Shown: positions 1-10,838 of the stretch, in pieces | How the letters are laid out: each line of letters starts with the position of its first letter | Position numbering within the stretch: the stretch's first letter is position 1 | Source of the DNA: Prochilodus magdalenae | Lineage: Eukaryota > Chordata > Actinopteri > Characiformes > Prochilodontidae | Length of the DNA: 64,000 nt | Direction of reading: 5' to 3' | Assembly: GCA_024036415.1 (NCBI GenBank) | Contig: JAMWET010000949.1 | Location: 22,501 to 86,500, forward strand | Position numbers and translations under genes: made by a program | Notes under the pieces: generated by a model | The model's input: the letters and a program-made list of their open reading frames with translations, nothing else | Databases searched by the model: none | Told to the model about the DNA's origin: nothing

Positions 1-2985
1 GGGGGTCTGGAAGAAAACAGAGCTTGAAATATTATCCCATCCATCCCATCCTGGGTTCCACATGTCCACATTTGGGTTCCTCTCGTGTCGGCGATTGCGC
101 TTGCCTTCACAATCAAATGCCTTTGATACAACAGAACGAACGTGAACGTCTTTTCCTTAGCCGGTGTGTGAAGCAAAACAGCCAAGCTCCCACACCTATT
201 ACCCTGATAAGTGGATGTGTAGACTTATCAGCTTAAATCCAAAGTTAGACTTAGCAAGCAGCTGCGGATCCACCCCAGAGGAACAGGTTAGTTTCACTTT
301 CACAGCGCTGTTGTCTCTGACTTCACCTCTTAAGAATTCAAAACAATCAAAACTTGTGTTGGTGCTTTAGTTAACAGGAAACTGAACATGTTTGGAATTT
401 CTGTGTGGTAACCTACACCTTCTTATTCTGCTCGCTAAGCTAATGCTAACCGGTTCTTCTCCTAGTTAGCAGCACTATTTAATATTTAGCATTTGTTTAT
501 TTTATTTATTCATTAATCTGTTTAATAATGGCAGTTAGTCATCAAGCAAAATCTCCAGTTCAGGCCGGGACAGAATTCTGTCGGGGGCCATAGCCGGAGT
601 TCAGAATGAGTGTGGTGCGTCAGACTCATGAAAATGTTCTCTGGCTATTTTCGGGTTCTGTTGGACAATCAGGTCTGATAAAAAAGCGCTACAAGATATG
701 GGAGATTTTGCTATGGTATGAAATATAGTATGGATGGTGATATAATGATTACATCATGTTTGTCCCCTCTCACAATGTACATGTGTACATTTTACAAATA
801 ATGTTGTTCAGATGACCATAGGCCTTTCCCGAGGGGAATACACTTGTTTACATCATACACAGAGTGACTCACACACAAGAGTAGCTCAGTTATGAATTAA
901 TAACTGTAATCAATAAAGTAATTAGTGAGTAAATAAGCTCCAAAGGCCTATAGCAGATTGTGGTCTCAGACAGAAAAATTTTTTCTCAAAATGTTATTTT
1001 GCAGTTTAGAAAAAAATTAGAATATAAATATATAAATAGAAATAAAATAAATTATCACAACCAGGATTCAAAGTGATAATACAAACGAAAACATTTTTCC
1101 CAAGAAAACAGATTATATTGGAATATATTGGTTGGGAAAATTATCAGGCTATGAGATTATTCGGAAGGGTGAAGAGAAATCGAGTTGATATGATAACATC
1201 TCCTTGTCCCAACAAAACATCTATTTTTGTAAAATAAAAATAAATCCCTAGTTGCTTGTGCTCAAACTCAAAATGTAGGGGTTCAACTGAGAAAGAAGCC
1301 TTACAGATTATACTTCTGAGACTACAGCAAGTCATCTACCTGTTCTGCTATGAGAAAGCAATCACACACCCAGAATTCCATGCCCAAGGATTAGAAGCAA
1401 CAACCATAGCTTGGTCCTCCTTGATGCATCCCATCCCCCACTACCCCGTCTATTAGACAGTGGTCCTCACAATAGCCTTTTCCCGAAACCTCTCGAGTCG
1501 GCTTTTTGTGCTCTCCAGCTGTCAGCAGGAGTTTGGTGAAAGGTGACCAGCCCGAGTTTGAGGCCGATGACCTGGACCCTAGGGTTTCACCACAATAAAG
1601 GGCTGAGACCTTCCTTGACCCCACCCGGGGTAAAAATGTCTTTGGTCTCCCTTTTGTGAATATCACCCACCAGCACACGGAACCAGAGGAGGCTGAATGA
1701 AAGAACATACTTACTGTGTGTGATGAGCATAAGAAGAAGTGTGGCCATAAACCAAGCCTATCTGCACAACAAAAGTCTGAACTATAGCGATTACGTCAGA
1801 AGTCATCCAGATAATGACTCAATGATCATCATCATCATCATCATCATCATCCACAATATGAATGAGTCACTGAATCGTGCCAAGACCTGCCAAACAAAGA
1901 TACGAGAGGGACTGCAATCTCTGTACGAGTGAATGTCTAATGGCTACTTCTGTTGCCAAAACTTGGAAACAATTACACTAGTATGAAAGACAGCTTTGTT
2001 GGTGTGTTAGCTGGGAAATTGTACAGCTCGACCAAAAATGTATCACCTCAGTGTAAAAAACAACACGGCCCTTTCTTCAGGGCAGAGCCCATAGCTACAC
2101 CAAACATTCAAACATCCAGCTCCTGTATCAGATCAATGGACTAAAAAGAGGCATTGATGGATGGATGGAGTTTGGTTGGCAATCATTTGTCTGATGCAGG
2201 AAACGGCTTTTTCAGTTGCAAATGGAGAAAAAAAAGACAGCAAAAGAGTAAACAGTCCTCTTTCAGCAGCAGGATGGTGCTCTGACTGCGGCCTCTCGCT
2301 CAGAGTAGAGGTGATAGGCTGTGTGAAATCCACAGCAGGCTGAGACCGTCTTACCACTTCCCACACTGTCAGCACTGCTTAGTCCCAACACCACTGCTGC
2401 GGTGCTAATACCACAACGGACTCCTGCCAGACACTAGCAGGGCTACTACTAGTGAAGACACAAATTAAAAAGGGTCAATGTCGTATGATTGAAATCTAGG
2501 GTTAGGGTTTTTTCTGTAGTGCTTAAACTTCCCACCATCCACTCTCCAGCCTATGATACAAAACGTAACACCCACAACAGCTGCATTATGCTTCATTATG
2601 ATTATGACACTAAAACAGAGAATTTAAATCTATTTATTTAGCATATAGCAGTTTAGCTCCACCCATTTACACTGGAGTTATAAGGTGTTTTCTGCACAAA
2701 CTGTTTGAATAAAGAACACAAGGTCAGAGGTCATATCAGTAGCAATGACAGCCTAATTCTAATGCATGTTCTTTACATGTTAAGCATGTTGTGGAACGTT
2801 ATGTTTAGCTGTAGATGAATGAGTTGGAATTGATTTAGAAATATTAATAAATAATTGTGATTATATACACTCATCATCAACCAGAATAACAGCACCAGAA
2901 GGAAGTGCAGATCCCAATGCTGTTGGGAATGAAGATAAAAGTTTATCAGGAACGATAAAAATCATCCAAAAAATGGACTGATATG
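1..2985. other. Gene-free intergenic DNA
   Basis: No open frame here shows recognisable protein similarity or a set of splice sites that join into one. The stretch is AT-rich around 470-1,100, with runs such as TTTATTTATTTATT. It carries an ATC microsatellite near 1,825 and otherwise ordinary unique-looking sequence. A GC-richer block at about 1,440-1,700 has an AATAAA and could be a decayed repeat, but I cannot assign it. Confidence 0.5.
1825..1851. repeat. (ATC)n microsatellite
   Basis: Nine uninterrupted ATC triplets are directly visible. No gene is associated with them. Confidence 0.9.
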
Positions 2986-2989
2986 GGCA

Positions 2990-3410
2990 ATATTTATTCG
3001 GCTACACATACATGGGAGTTGATAGAGAGAGGTCCTAAAGTGTGCTGTGATAATCCATTCCATGAAGTTTGAATATTCTCACACAGACCCTGCAGATTTT
3101 GCAGTAGAGGAGTGGAGTGGAGTGACACCAGGCTTTTTGGACATGTGGCAACAAACCGTTCATCTTGGCGCTGACCGCGGGGCTTCCACAGACAATAATG
3201 ACACATGGAGGGCACCAGTGGGTAGTGCTGAATGTCCGTAATCATGGCTGTTGGGTCCTGTTAGGTACAGCAATATGCGTGGCGAGACCGCATTGAAACC
3301 TGAATCGTGCATATGTCTTATGATGTCAGATCTACACCCACCAAGTTTAATTCTCCTGTCGGCTGGACTCCGTCTGGGTGAGGATATATGTGGAGCCTTT
3401 TTTTGATGAT
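2990..3410 (-). mobile_element. Tc1/mariner-like element relic, family copy 1
   Basis: This stretch aligns by eye with 28,790-29,490 and 24,640-25,090, and with the reverse complement of 53,860-54,310. Shared landmarks are GTGGAGTGACACCAGGC, a GACACCA...GACATGTGGCAA segment and a terminal part containing CACCCACCAAGTTTAATTC. In the best copy (near 54,130) the opposite strand reads W-x2-V-I-F-S-D-E-S-R, a typical Tc1/mariner transposase DDE-region motif. This copy is degenerate, with no open transposase frame. Confidence 0.6.
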
Positions 3411-3429
3411 GAGTGCACAAAGTTTTTTG

Positions 3430-4318
3430 TGAATGCCTAAAATCGCCTAAAGGGCATCAAACTACGCATGAGGGCGTTTGAGGTCAAATTTTGCAGGCAT
3501 TATAGATTCCCATTTCTGCCACCATAAAAACTGAACATGGAGACGCTCCCAAAATCAGGCACATACATTATTCACTGTTATTGTATTGACTGTAATTATC
3601 AGCAGACTGTGCTGGAAGAAAAACATCAGTGTCCATCAAAACTGTGCTACCAGCACAGCGCTGACATGCTGCGAAACAGAAAGGAAAGCATACTCTGATG
3701 CTAATTTCACCCTTTGGTGGGATGCATTCGCGCCAACAGCAAACTGAACCTGGGTTCAGTGGAAAGAAGACCGTGACCCAAGGCTTTTGGCTGACCATGG
3801 CTCACCTTTAAATGCATTCACACTTGGCACAAGGGGCCAAACTGATGAAACAGCTCCACACCAAAGAAAGTACACATGAGCTGAGCGTTTCTGAAATGGA
3901 CAGTTTAAACTGATATTAGAGAACTGATATTAAAACTGATGTTTTTAATAAAACTCCAGAAGAACAAATCAATTAGGCAAAAGCTGGGCTTTGATTTTAA
4001 TCATTTAACCGAAATTGTAACCCTACAGAAATTCATTTCCTCTTCTAAGGATTTATCTTTCTCGTGTCGCACAAAGTGTGTGCTGAAGCCTGGCACAGCG
4101 TTCACTGGGAGGAAGCCAGCCTACAGAAATATGTCATGTTTCTTTATTCTGTACATATATTTATTTATATTATATATATCTGGACCCTCTTTTCATATGT
4201 GATTACACACAAATGCTTATGTATAAGCAACAGACATATAGCGTTAATGAACATTCCCCTAACTAATGCAGTACGCTGACAGCACGGCAGACTTGTCTCT
4301 ATCTGCTACATCTTTTTT
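3430..4318. other. Gene-free DNA
   Basis: Both strands were read. Short open frames exist on each, but none has domain-like content or flanking splice signals. Nothing else was seen. Confidence 0.4.
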
Positions 4319-4319
4319 T

Positions 4320-4402
4320 CGGCTGTAACCAATGCAAATTTGCCCCCATGTGGGGAAAAAAAATAAAAAAAATAAAAAAAGCTCTATCTTATCTTATCTT
4401 TT
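4320..4402 (+). mobile_element. LINE 3' tail fragment
   Basis: A GGCTGTAACCAATGC...CCCCCATGTGGGG segment runs into A-rich AATAAA-like sequence and then a TATCT pentamer tail (CTATCTTATCTTATCTT). This matches the 3' end commonly seen on fish Rex1/L2-type LINEs. Only the tail is present. No reverse transcriptase frame lies upstream. Confidence 0.55.
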
Positions 4403-5937
4403 CCCTGGAATATCGTTCCACCTACCATCATAATTTAAACGCAGCATAAGGGTTTGGGAAAATATATGGAAACATGGATACATGACCCCCACACAAATGT
4501 GATTAGAGGATCTTAGAGAGCAAAAAATACAAGATCATGTATTTTGTAGGAAATGTGTCAATTAAGACTAGACTAGAATTTATTGGGAATTCTTTAAAAC
4601 ACACAGGTAAACGTCCAAAGCTTGCTCTCAGGTTGTGCCATGCTTCTCCAGCCTCCACAGGCATATTTCATGAAGTTTCATCATACAGTCCTGAGCACAA
4701 AACAGCTCAGCGTTAAAAAACAAACCAGCACAAATTATTAACTGTATTGACCCCCAATCGTCCATATAATCTTTAATATGACTGTATCCCGAACAAAAAA
4801 GAGCGTTTCCAATATGCTGAGGTTTCACTTGCTTGTAAACAGCTTACATCATTAAGCCTGAATCATGAGGTAGTCATCAACTCATCTAGGGCAATAGAGG
4901 AACTCCCATCCAGCCCGCTGAAGGACACTGCCCAGACGGATTGCTTACACGTGTCAAAATCTTAAAAGACAGCATCAAAAGCAGGACAGGTCTCTTCTGA
5001 TCTAGAATATTACAACAACGCAGGCACCATTGGTCTACTCTGAATAAGGTCTTCCTAGAAAACATGCATAGTATCAGAGGCAAAACTTCTCTTGTGCCCG
5101 AATTGTGTGGCTTCAAACACAGGCAGCACTTTCCTGTCCAATTCAAAACGCTCCGCTTTAGATGGAAATGTATCCTCCAAATCAGCATTCATGCCCATTG
5201 ACGATCCTGAATGGCTCATTGGAATCCAGACACTCACAAAGCCCAGACCCATTTCTGCTGGGTGGCTCGACAGTGCTAAGTATTACAAAGGAAATCCCCT
5301 CAAACCGGTGCAGGGGTATCAGGTGAATAGGCGCGAAAGGAGGCGACGGCCAGCCGTCCGTGCCCATCTCGGCCGGCCATGGGGCCAGCGACTCCTGACA
5401 GGCTTAGCACTAATGAGACAGCCCAGCAGACGCGAGCTGCCTGCTCTCTGTTTTCCACTGCTAATCTTATGCAAACAAGCAGCCTCATGGATCCAACTAG
5501 GAAATGAAAAGACCACCCGCGGACCACGCAACACACAATAAGGGGGTTACCAGAAACCGTGGGCCACTCTAGACAGAAATTAGCACACAGAGAATGTGGA
5601 CGACACTGTGTTGACAAATGTATTGTTCCGCACTTCCCAGATTATCTCCATCATTCCTTAAACGCTCCCTAATTGTGTTTCCAGTGTTGTCCTCTTTGAC
5701 TAAACAGGGTCAAACTGGGAGAGGAGCAGTCGATGGAGCCTGTGGTTGGTGGAAACAAGCCTTAACAGAAACGTAAATGAAATGGCCAGACACTGGGGGA
5801 TATGAGATCTGCTCAACAAGCCACTAAAAGCTGAGCAGATAGCTTGAGTGAAATTAGCAGTGTGACTTCGTGTTTCAGGGGGTCACATTAGAGAGAATGG
5901 CAGAGTGCTTGGGACATGACCCAAAGAGGTCATGTCT
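4403..5937. other. Gene-free DNA with unassigned open frames
   Basis: A 149-codon plus frame (5,092-5,541) and overlapping minus frames (5,055-5,617) occur here. I recognise no domain. Both strands stay open over the same GC-richer stretch, as expected from base composition. No convincing splice acceptor/donor pair links them to the possible exon at 7,018-7,200. A missed exon cannot be excluded. Confidence 0.35.
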
Positions 5938-6096
5938 TTGGGGTTCGGGCCTCACAATATATATATATCGCCTCTGCATCTCCATTGCGATGTGTACATG
6001 CAATAGTCATCTGGGAAAAATTCCTGTATCACAATATATATTGTGGAACAAACTCTGCAATGTCAGAACCAACCCCCAATATCGTGCAGCCCTGCT
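5938..6096. mobile_element. MITE-like element with CGATAT-type ends
   Basis: The left side reads GGGCCTCACAATATATATAT and the right side CCAATATCGTGCAGCCCT. The two are rough inverted copies of the end sequence AGGGCTGCACGATATTG, known from many fish hAT-like MITEs. The interior has further ACAATATATATTGT palindromy. No coding capacity. Confidence 0.5.
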
Positions 6097-6852
6097 CTAA
6101 GATCAGTTTTCTGCAGCTCAGCAGAATTAAAGCATATCTCAAGACTGTTTTAATGAGGGATCTGAATTCAGTCACCTAAACCTCCATTAGGAGAAAGCAG
6201 GAGCTCAGCATAAGCACTGCATTGGAAGTTCTGGGGCCAACTGGGAAAGGCACGATGTGTCCTTCTACACTGTAGATAAAAAACCAAGTAAAGAAAAGAC
6301 ACCAGACTCTTTCCTGATGGAATATCACTCAGGTAGGACCAGCTATGGCTGCCTAAACAAGTTAACCATGTCCAGATCTGTTCTCTGGGTAAGGCAATAA
6401 ACATCCAAGCACTGTAGTATTGCCAGAGATGACGTAATGGGCACGATCTGCCAGGACACTGCAGGTTATTAATATATAAAACATAAAAACCAATAAAATA
6501 AACACTAAAAATGAATAAAGACACACTCTCACTATGGCTGAATGTCTATTGTGTGGTTGGCACGCTGACAGCCAACAACTCGACATTCCTCCAAAATGAA
6601 CAAAGAGACCCGATGATGGAAGTTTGGCGTTGGCACGTTGTTGCCAGTGTTTACAACAGCGGTCCATTATCCTAACAGCCGGACGTTAAATGATCAAAGA
6701 AGAAGGGAAAATTCACTGACAGTGAGCTAAAGCGAGCGTAGTAAAGCTGGTCTACAGCTCACAGCCACCAGGCTCGTTTTCCTGCCAGCTCTTCGTTAGC
6801 AAAGCCAACAACTCACGTTTGGTCACCCAGCACGACAAAGCTGGGGATGAAT

Positions 6853-6968
6853 AGTGAATTCTCCGCTCCACCTTAAATGGCGCGGAGCTCCATTCTATCA
6901 CTGTACGGACAGTAGACTGAGGAGACCGTAACTGCTTAGTCGTTTAAGGTGGAACGGAAAATTAACCG
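6853..6968. mobile_element. Short MITE with CCACCTTAA inverted ends (single-unit form)
   Basis: CCACCTTAAATGGCGC at 6,868 is mirrored by TTTAAGGTGGAACGG ending near 6,957, giving roughly 25-bp terminal inverted repeats around an 80-bp core. The same ends occur in the tandem-amplified element at 35,516-35,876. This copy sits within about 60 bp of the donor of the possible exon at 7,018. Confidence 0.65.
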
Positions 6969-7017
6969 ACGTATGGGAGACCTTAAGAAAACTTAAACCG
7001 CGTCCTCGGACACTCAC

Positions 7018-7200
7018 CTGAGCTGCACAACAACGAGTGGACGACATCTTTAAAAACAGAGGCTATCGACAGCTCCTTTCACATATAGCAGCAGTTCCAG
7101 TTCCAGCCAGATGTTGTTGTTCTCCTCACGCGTCTTCTCCTTCTCCGTCTCTGTCTGACTCCGAGCTCAGTGCCGAACACCGCACGGCTGAACAGATGCT
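7018..7200 (-). CDS. Possible first exon of an unidentified minus-strand gene
   Basis: Read on the minus strand, a CpG-containing stretch has an ATG at 7,047 in good context (AAAG-ATG-T). It is followed by ten codons (MSSTRCCAAQ) and a near-consensus donor CAG|GTGAGTG, with the last exon base at 7,018 (phase 0). The upstream boundary at about 7,200 is arbitrary. I could not find a convincing second exon between 1 and 7,017, so the gene cannot be named and may run off the left edge. It could also be a chance ATG plus donor. Confidence 0.4.
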
Positions 7201-7604
7201 ACGGTCAGCGACCTAGAGATGACCAACATGAAAAAACTAATTCATTACCGCACAAATGAAGCTCTACAGCCTCCACATCTTCACTCTCAACTTCGTGCTT
7301 TTTTTTTTAACCACCAAATCAAAGAAAAAACTCCGTGTATGTCACTTCCGCTGTCGTCATCAGTTTCCAGCCCCCTTATGAATTTTTACCCACACTGTTA
7401 CTGTAAATCAGCGTCTCATACAAAGATGCTATTTGTATATTATTCATGTTAATGAGTAATATTAATATTAATATTGTCCATTACAATTAATAATACATAT
7501 AGATATATTAATTAATGTTAATAATATTAATATTGCTAATTATAATAAAATACTACAGTATACTATTTTGCTACTTTGCATGTGCCTTGTATTGTATTCT
7601 AGGG
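7201..7604. other. AT-rich intergenic DNA
   Basis: Low-complexity TTAATATTAATATTAAT sequence lies at about 7,450-7,550. The segment nearest 7,200 could include promoter sequence of the possible minus-strand exon, but no TATA box or motif cluster stands out. Confidence 0.4.
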
Positions 7605-7690
7605 TAGAGGTGGGCGATATGGCAAAATGTAATATCACGATACCTCAAGTACAATATTGTATAAGAACATATGATGTACTCTATTACTAG
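7605..7690 (+). mobile_element. MITE fragment (GGGCGATAT end)
   Basis: The stretch TAGAGGTGGGCGATATGG, followed by AATATCACGATACCTCAAG, matches the terminal region of a very common fish hAT-like MITE. The AT microsatellite follows directly, so the other end is lost or replaced. Confidence 0.5.
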
Positions 7691-7712
7691 CTTGCTTGTA
7701 AAATGTTTAAAT

Positions 7713-7714
<2 letters not shown>

Positions 7715-7767
<53 letters not shown>
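7715..7767. repeat. (AT)n microsatellite
   Basis: About 26 perfect AT dinucleotides, directly visible. It adjoins a MITE end. Confidence 0.95.
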
Positions 7768-7770
<3 letters not shown>

Positions 7771-7963
7771 GTTTGCACTTTTTAATTGTTTGGAGCAGAT
7801 ACTTTTAACGAATACTCCGTTTGGTAATGCATTATTTATAAACATTATTTTACCCTTATTAGACTCTTTTTTTTTGTATAAAGTTACATAATTATTTCCA
7901 TCAAAACCTCTGAAAAAATCCACTGTAAAGTGAGAATAGTAAAGTTGTATTTATTATAAGATT

Positions 7964-8105
7964 CGGTGCCCTCTAGTGGACTTTTTAAGTCTAACATACC
8001 TCTACCAATTGGTAGAGATGGCACAATCAGGTTAAGTTCAACACCTTTTTCAGTAAGGCACTGTGTGCTCTACCAAAAAGGTCAGAAGAATGTTAGAGAG
8101 TTCAG
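7964..8105 (+). repeat. Dispersed repeat, inverted partner of 52,108-52,262
   Basis: The segment starts GGTGCCCTCTAGTGGA and carries CTAACATACCTCTACC, a GGCACAATC core and GTGCTCTACC. It is the near reverse complement of 52,108-52,262, in the same order of landmarks. It has no open frame. The CTCTAGTGG edge is common at fish repeats. Class unknown. Confidence 0.65.
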
Positions 8106-8618
8106 TCTCATTTATTTCAAACAGGCTGTAATTTTATTTTTTGTAAAGGGTTATTTCAGAAGGCAGCTGGTAAGGTGTGTTTTTTGTTCATTAGACCATT
8201 TTCCAAATACCTTTATACCTTTATTTGCTTCCAAAATACTTTTATATCTTTTATGATTTTATCAGTGAAACACAAAGCGCAGTGACTTCACTGTAGAAGA
8301 TAAACTGCCCCAGATGTTTCCCACGTCTGTGTGATACAATGGGCTTACTGCCATCTGGTTCTTCTCCAGGGGTGTTCCACAGCATAGCACTTAACACATA
8401 TGGCACAAATGTGATACATTGCCAAAAAACCTGATACCTGATTTTTTAACACAGTGAGACCTGATGATTAATCTGTAAACAATGTATTTTCCCCAGCTTT
8501 CCCAACAGTATGTGTACAGTCGTCAGACTAAAGCTAAATATACAACCACTTAGTGATGAACACTGTTACTGTAACTTACAGAATAGCATCCCAGAAAGCA
8601 CAACATGTTGAACTATGT
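8106..8618. other. Gene-free intergenic DNA
   Basis: Unique-looking sequence. Nothing recognisable was found. Confidence 0.4.
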
Positions 8619-8850
8619 CACTGCAGTGCTAAGAAAATGATCCACCACCCACATAATACCTGCTCTGTGGTGGTCCTGTGGGGGTCCTGACAATTGAAGA
8701 ACTGGGAAACAGTGGAGCAGGGAAATGCAGAGAAACAGATGGACTACAGTCTGTAATTGTGAAACTACAAGTGCTCCTACATGGTGGAGCTATTAGAACG
8801 GACAATGAGTGTACACAATAGGAGGTGTATCTAATGAAGTGGACTACTCT
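8619..8850 (+). mobile_element. Half-copy of a palindromic Tc1-type foldback element
   Basis: Contains ATGATCCACCACCCACATAA, GGGGGTCCTGACAATTGAAG and a terminal GTGTATCTAATGAAGTGG. These match, in order, the right arm of the foldback element at 22,190-23,062. Only one arm is present. The terminal sequence is a variant of the GGTGTACCTAATAAAGTGG end found on fish Tc1/mariner elements. Confidence 0.65.
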
Positions 8851-9127
8851 AATATGAATAGAGTTTTTAAAAAAAAGCCAGGCAGCTTAAGAATGGAAAG
8901 ATTTACTCCACAAATGTTTGTGCTGTACAGTACAGAGCTCCTGTTTATTTGAATTATATGAATCAAATTATGTTTTTATCTGTGTGATGCTTATGACAGT
9001 CATGTTTTGGGGCCTGTTTTGAGGCAGTTAGGTGAGAATGACTCGAGCATCCTACTCTGTACCAATAAGGGTCATTAAGCAACGCTTGTAACTTCACCTA
9101 TATATAAATATATATATACACATATAC
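8851..9127. other. Gene-free intergenic DNA
   Basis: No features recognised apart from a short TATATAAATATATATA run near 9,100. Confidence 0.4.
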
Positions 9128-9222
9128 TCTTGTAACTGCACTGGAGAAGGAGCCTGACTGTGTTTCGTTATACTGTGCAACCCTGTATTGGTATAATGAC
9201 AATAAAGTTTAATTGAATTTAA
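9128..9222 (+). mobile_element. L2-like LINE 3' tail
   Basis: The order TTGTAACTGCACTGGAG, TGTGTTTCGTTATACTGTG, ATGACAATAAAGTTTAATTG is the usual fish L2 3' end, ending in an AATTGAATTTAATG tail. No coding remnant lies upstream. Confidence 0.6.
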
Positions 9223-9378
9223 TGTAGTTGACCGACCAATCCACGCTTGCTGTCCAGAATGCGCTTTAATTTTGTTCTGTGCATGTCTAAATCATCACAG
9301 GGGGCTTCAAACTGTGCTTAGCAGGCAGTCTTATCCAGATCCATTACAGAACATTTCTTACATAGGTAGGTAAAGGAG

Positions 9379-10740
9379 TTAGTGTTGGTGTACAGTAACT
9401 CGGTAAGTGTGATGCGTTAGTGTACTGTAAGTAGTGTGTTGGTGTACAGTAACTCAGTAAGTGTAATGTGTTAGTGTACTGTAAGTAGTGTGTTAGTGTA
9501 CAGTAACTCAGTAAGTGTAGTGTGTTAGTGCGCTGTAAGTAGCGTGTTGGTGTTTAGTAACTCAGTAAGTGTAATGTGTTAGTGTACTGTAAGTAGCGTG
9601 TTGGTGTTTAGTAACTCAGTAAGTGTAATGTGTTAGTGCGCTGTAAGTAGCGTGTTGGTGTTTAGTAACTCAGTAAGTGTAATGTGTTAGTGCGCTGTAA
9701 GTAGCGTGTTGGTGTTTAGTAACTCAGTAAGTGTAATGTGTTAGTGTACTGTAAGTAGTGTTGTGGTGTACAGTACCTCAGTAAGTGTAATGTGTTAGTG
9801 TACTGTAAGTAGTGTGTTGGTGTACAGTACCTCAGTAAGTGTAATGTGTTAGTGTACTGTAAGTAGTGTGTTGGTGTACAGTAACTCAGTAAGTGTAATG
9901 TGTTAGTGTACTGTGAGTAGTGTGTTGGTGTACAGTAACTCAGTAAGTGTAATGTGTTAGTGTACTGTAAGTAGTGTGTGTGTGTACAGTAACTCAGTAA
10001 GTGTAATGCGTTAGTGTACTGTAAGTAGTGTGTTGGTGTACAGTAACTCAGTAAGTGTAATGCGTTAGTGTACTGTAAGTAGTGTGTTGGTGTACAGTAA
10101 CTCAGTAAGTGTAATGCGTTAGTGTACTGTAAGTAGTGTGTTGGTGTACAGTAACTCAGTAAGTGTAATGCGTTAGTGTGCTGTAAGTAGTGTGTTGGTG
10201 TACAGTAACTCAGTAAGTGTAATGTGTTAGTGTACTGTAAGTAGTGTGTTGGTGTACAGTAACTCAGTAAGTGTAATGTGTTAGTGTACTGTGAGTAGTG
10301 TGTTGGTGTACAGTAACTCAGTAAGTGTAATGTGTTAGTGTACTGTAAGTAGTGTGTTGGTGTACAGTAACTCAGTAAGTGTAATGCGTTAGTGTACTGT
10401 AAGTAGTGTGTTGGTGTACAGTAACTCAGTAAGTGTAATGTAAGTAGTGTACTGTAAGTAGTGTGTTGGTGTACAGTAACTCAGTAAGTGTAATGCGTTA
10501 GTGTACTGTAAGTAGTGTGTTGGTGTACAGTAACTCAGTAAGTGTAATGCGTTAGTGTGCTGTAAGTAGTGTGTTGGTGTACAGTAACTCAGTAAGTGTA
10601 ATGCGTTAGTGTACTGTAAGTAGTGTGTTGGTGTACAGTACCTCAGTAAGTGTAATGCGTTAGTGTGCTGTAAGTAGTGTGTTGGTGTACAGTAACTCAG
10701 TAAGTGTAATGCGTTAGTGTACTGTGAGTAGTGTGTTGGT
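9379..10740. repeat. 54-bp minisatellite, about 25 copies
   Basis: The repeat unit is 54 bp: a half beginning GTGTTGGTGTACAGTAACTC followed by a half containing TTAGTGTACTGTAAGTAGTG. The halves share TGTTRGTGTACWGTAA, so the unit is itself an ancient dimer of about 27 bp. Copies are highly similar. Variants cluster: four consecutive copies at about 9,540-9,740 carry TGTTTAGTAAC instead of TGTACAGTAAC, CGTTAG and TGTTAG versions come in runs, and one unit near 10,440 is rearranged. Stops in all frames rule out a coding repeat. Confidence 0.95.
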
Positions 10741-10838
10741 CTAAAAGGAGGAACTGTTACTTTTACTGGAGTAATATTTCACCATGGGTATTTGTCCTTG
10801 AACTCAGCTACATTGTTTGGGTACTTCATCCACCTCTG
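10741..10838 (+). repeat. Dispersed repeat fragment flanking the minisatellite
   Basis: Contains ACTTTTACTGGAGTAATATTTC followed by GGGTACTTCATCCACCTCTG. This resembles a common fish interspersed repeat (ACTCAAGTAATATTT ... TACTTTATCCACCTCTG). The minisatellite abuts it exactly and may have expanded from within or beside it. Confidence 0.45.

Noticed and set aside
1391..1708. 105-codon minus frame next to a CAGTAAGTATG-like sequence
   Set aside because: The donor-like word lies at the wrong place to define an exon with this frame, and the protein is not recognisable. It may be a decayed repeat.
2497..2512. GGGTTAGGGTTTTT resembling telomere repeat
   Set aside because: Only two units. Insufficient for an interstitial telomeric sequence.
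5092..5541. 149-codon plus frame with an open minus frame opposite
   Set aside because: No recognisable domain, no convincing splice sites, and both strands are open over the same GC-richer stretch. It cannot be supported as a gene.
9379..10740. Regular repeats suggesting a CRISPR array
   Set aside because: Units are contiguous 54-bp repeats with no unique spacers, in a eukaryotic genome. It is a minisatellite.
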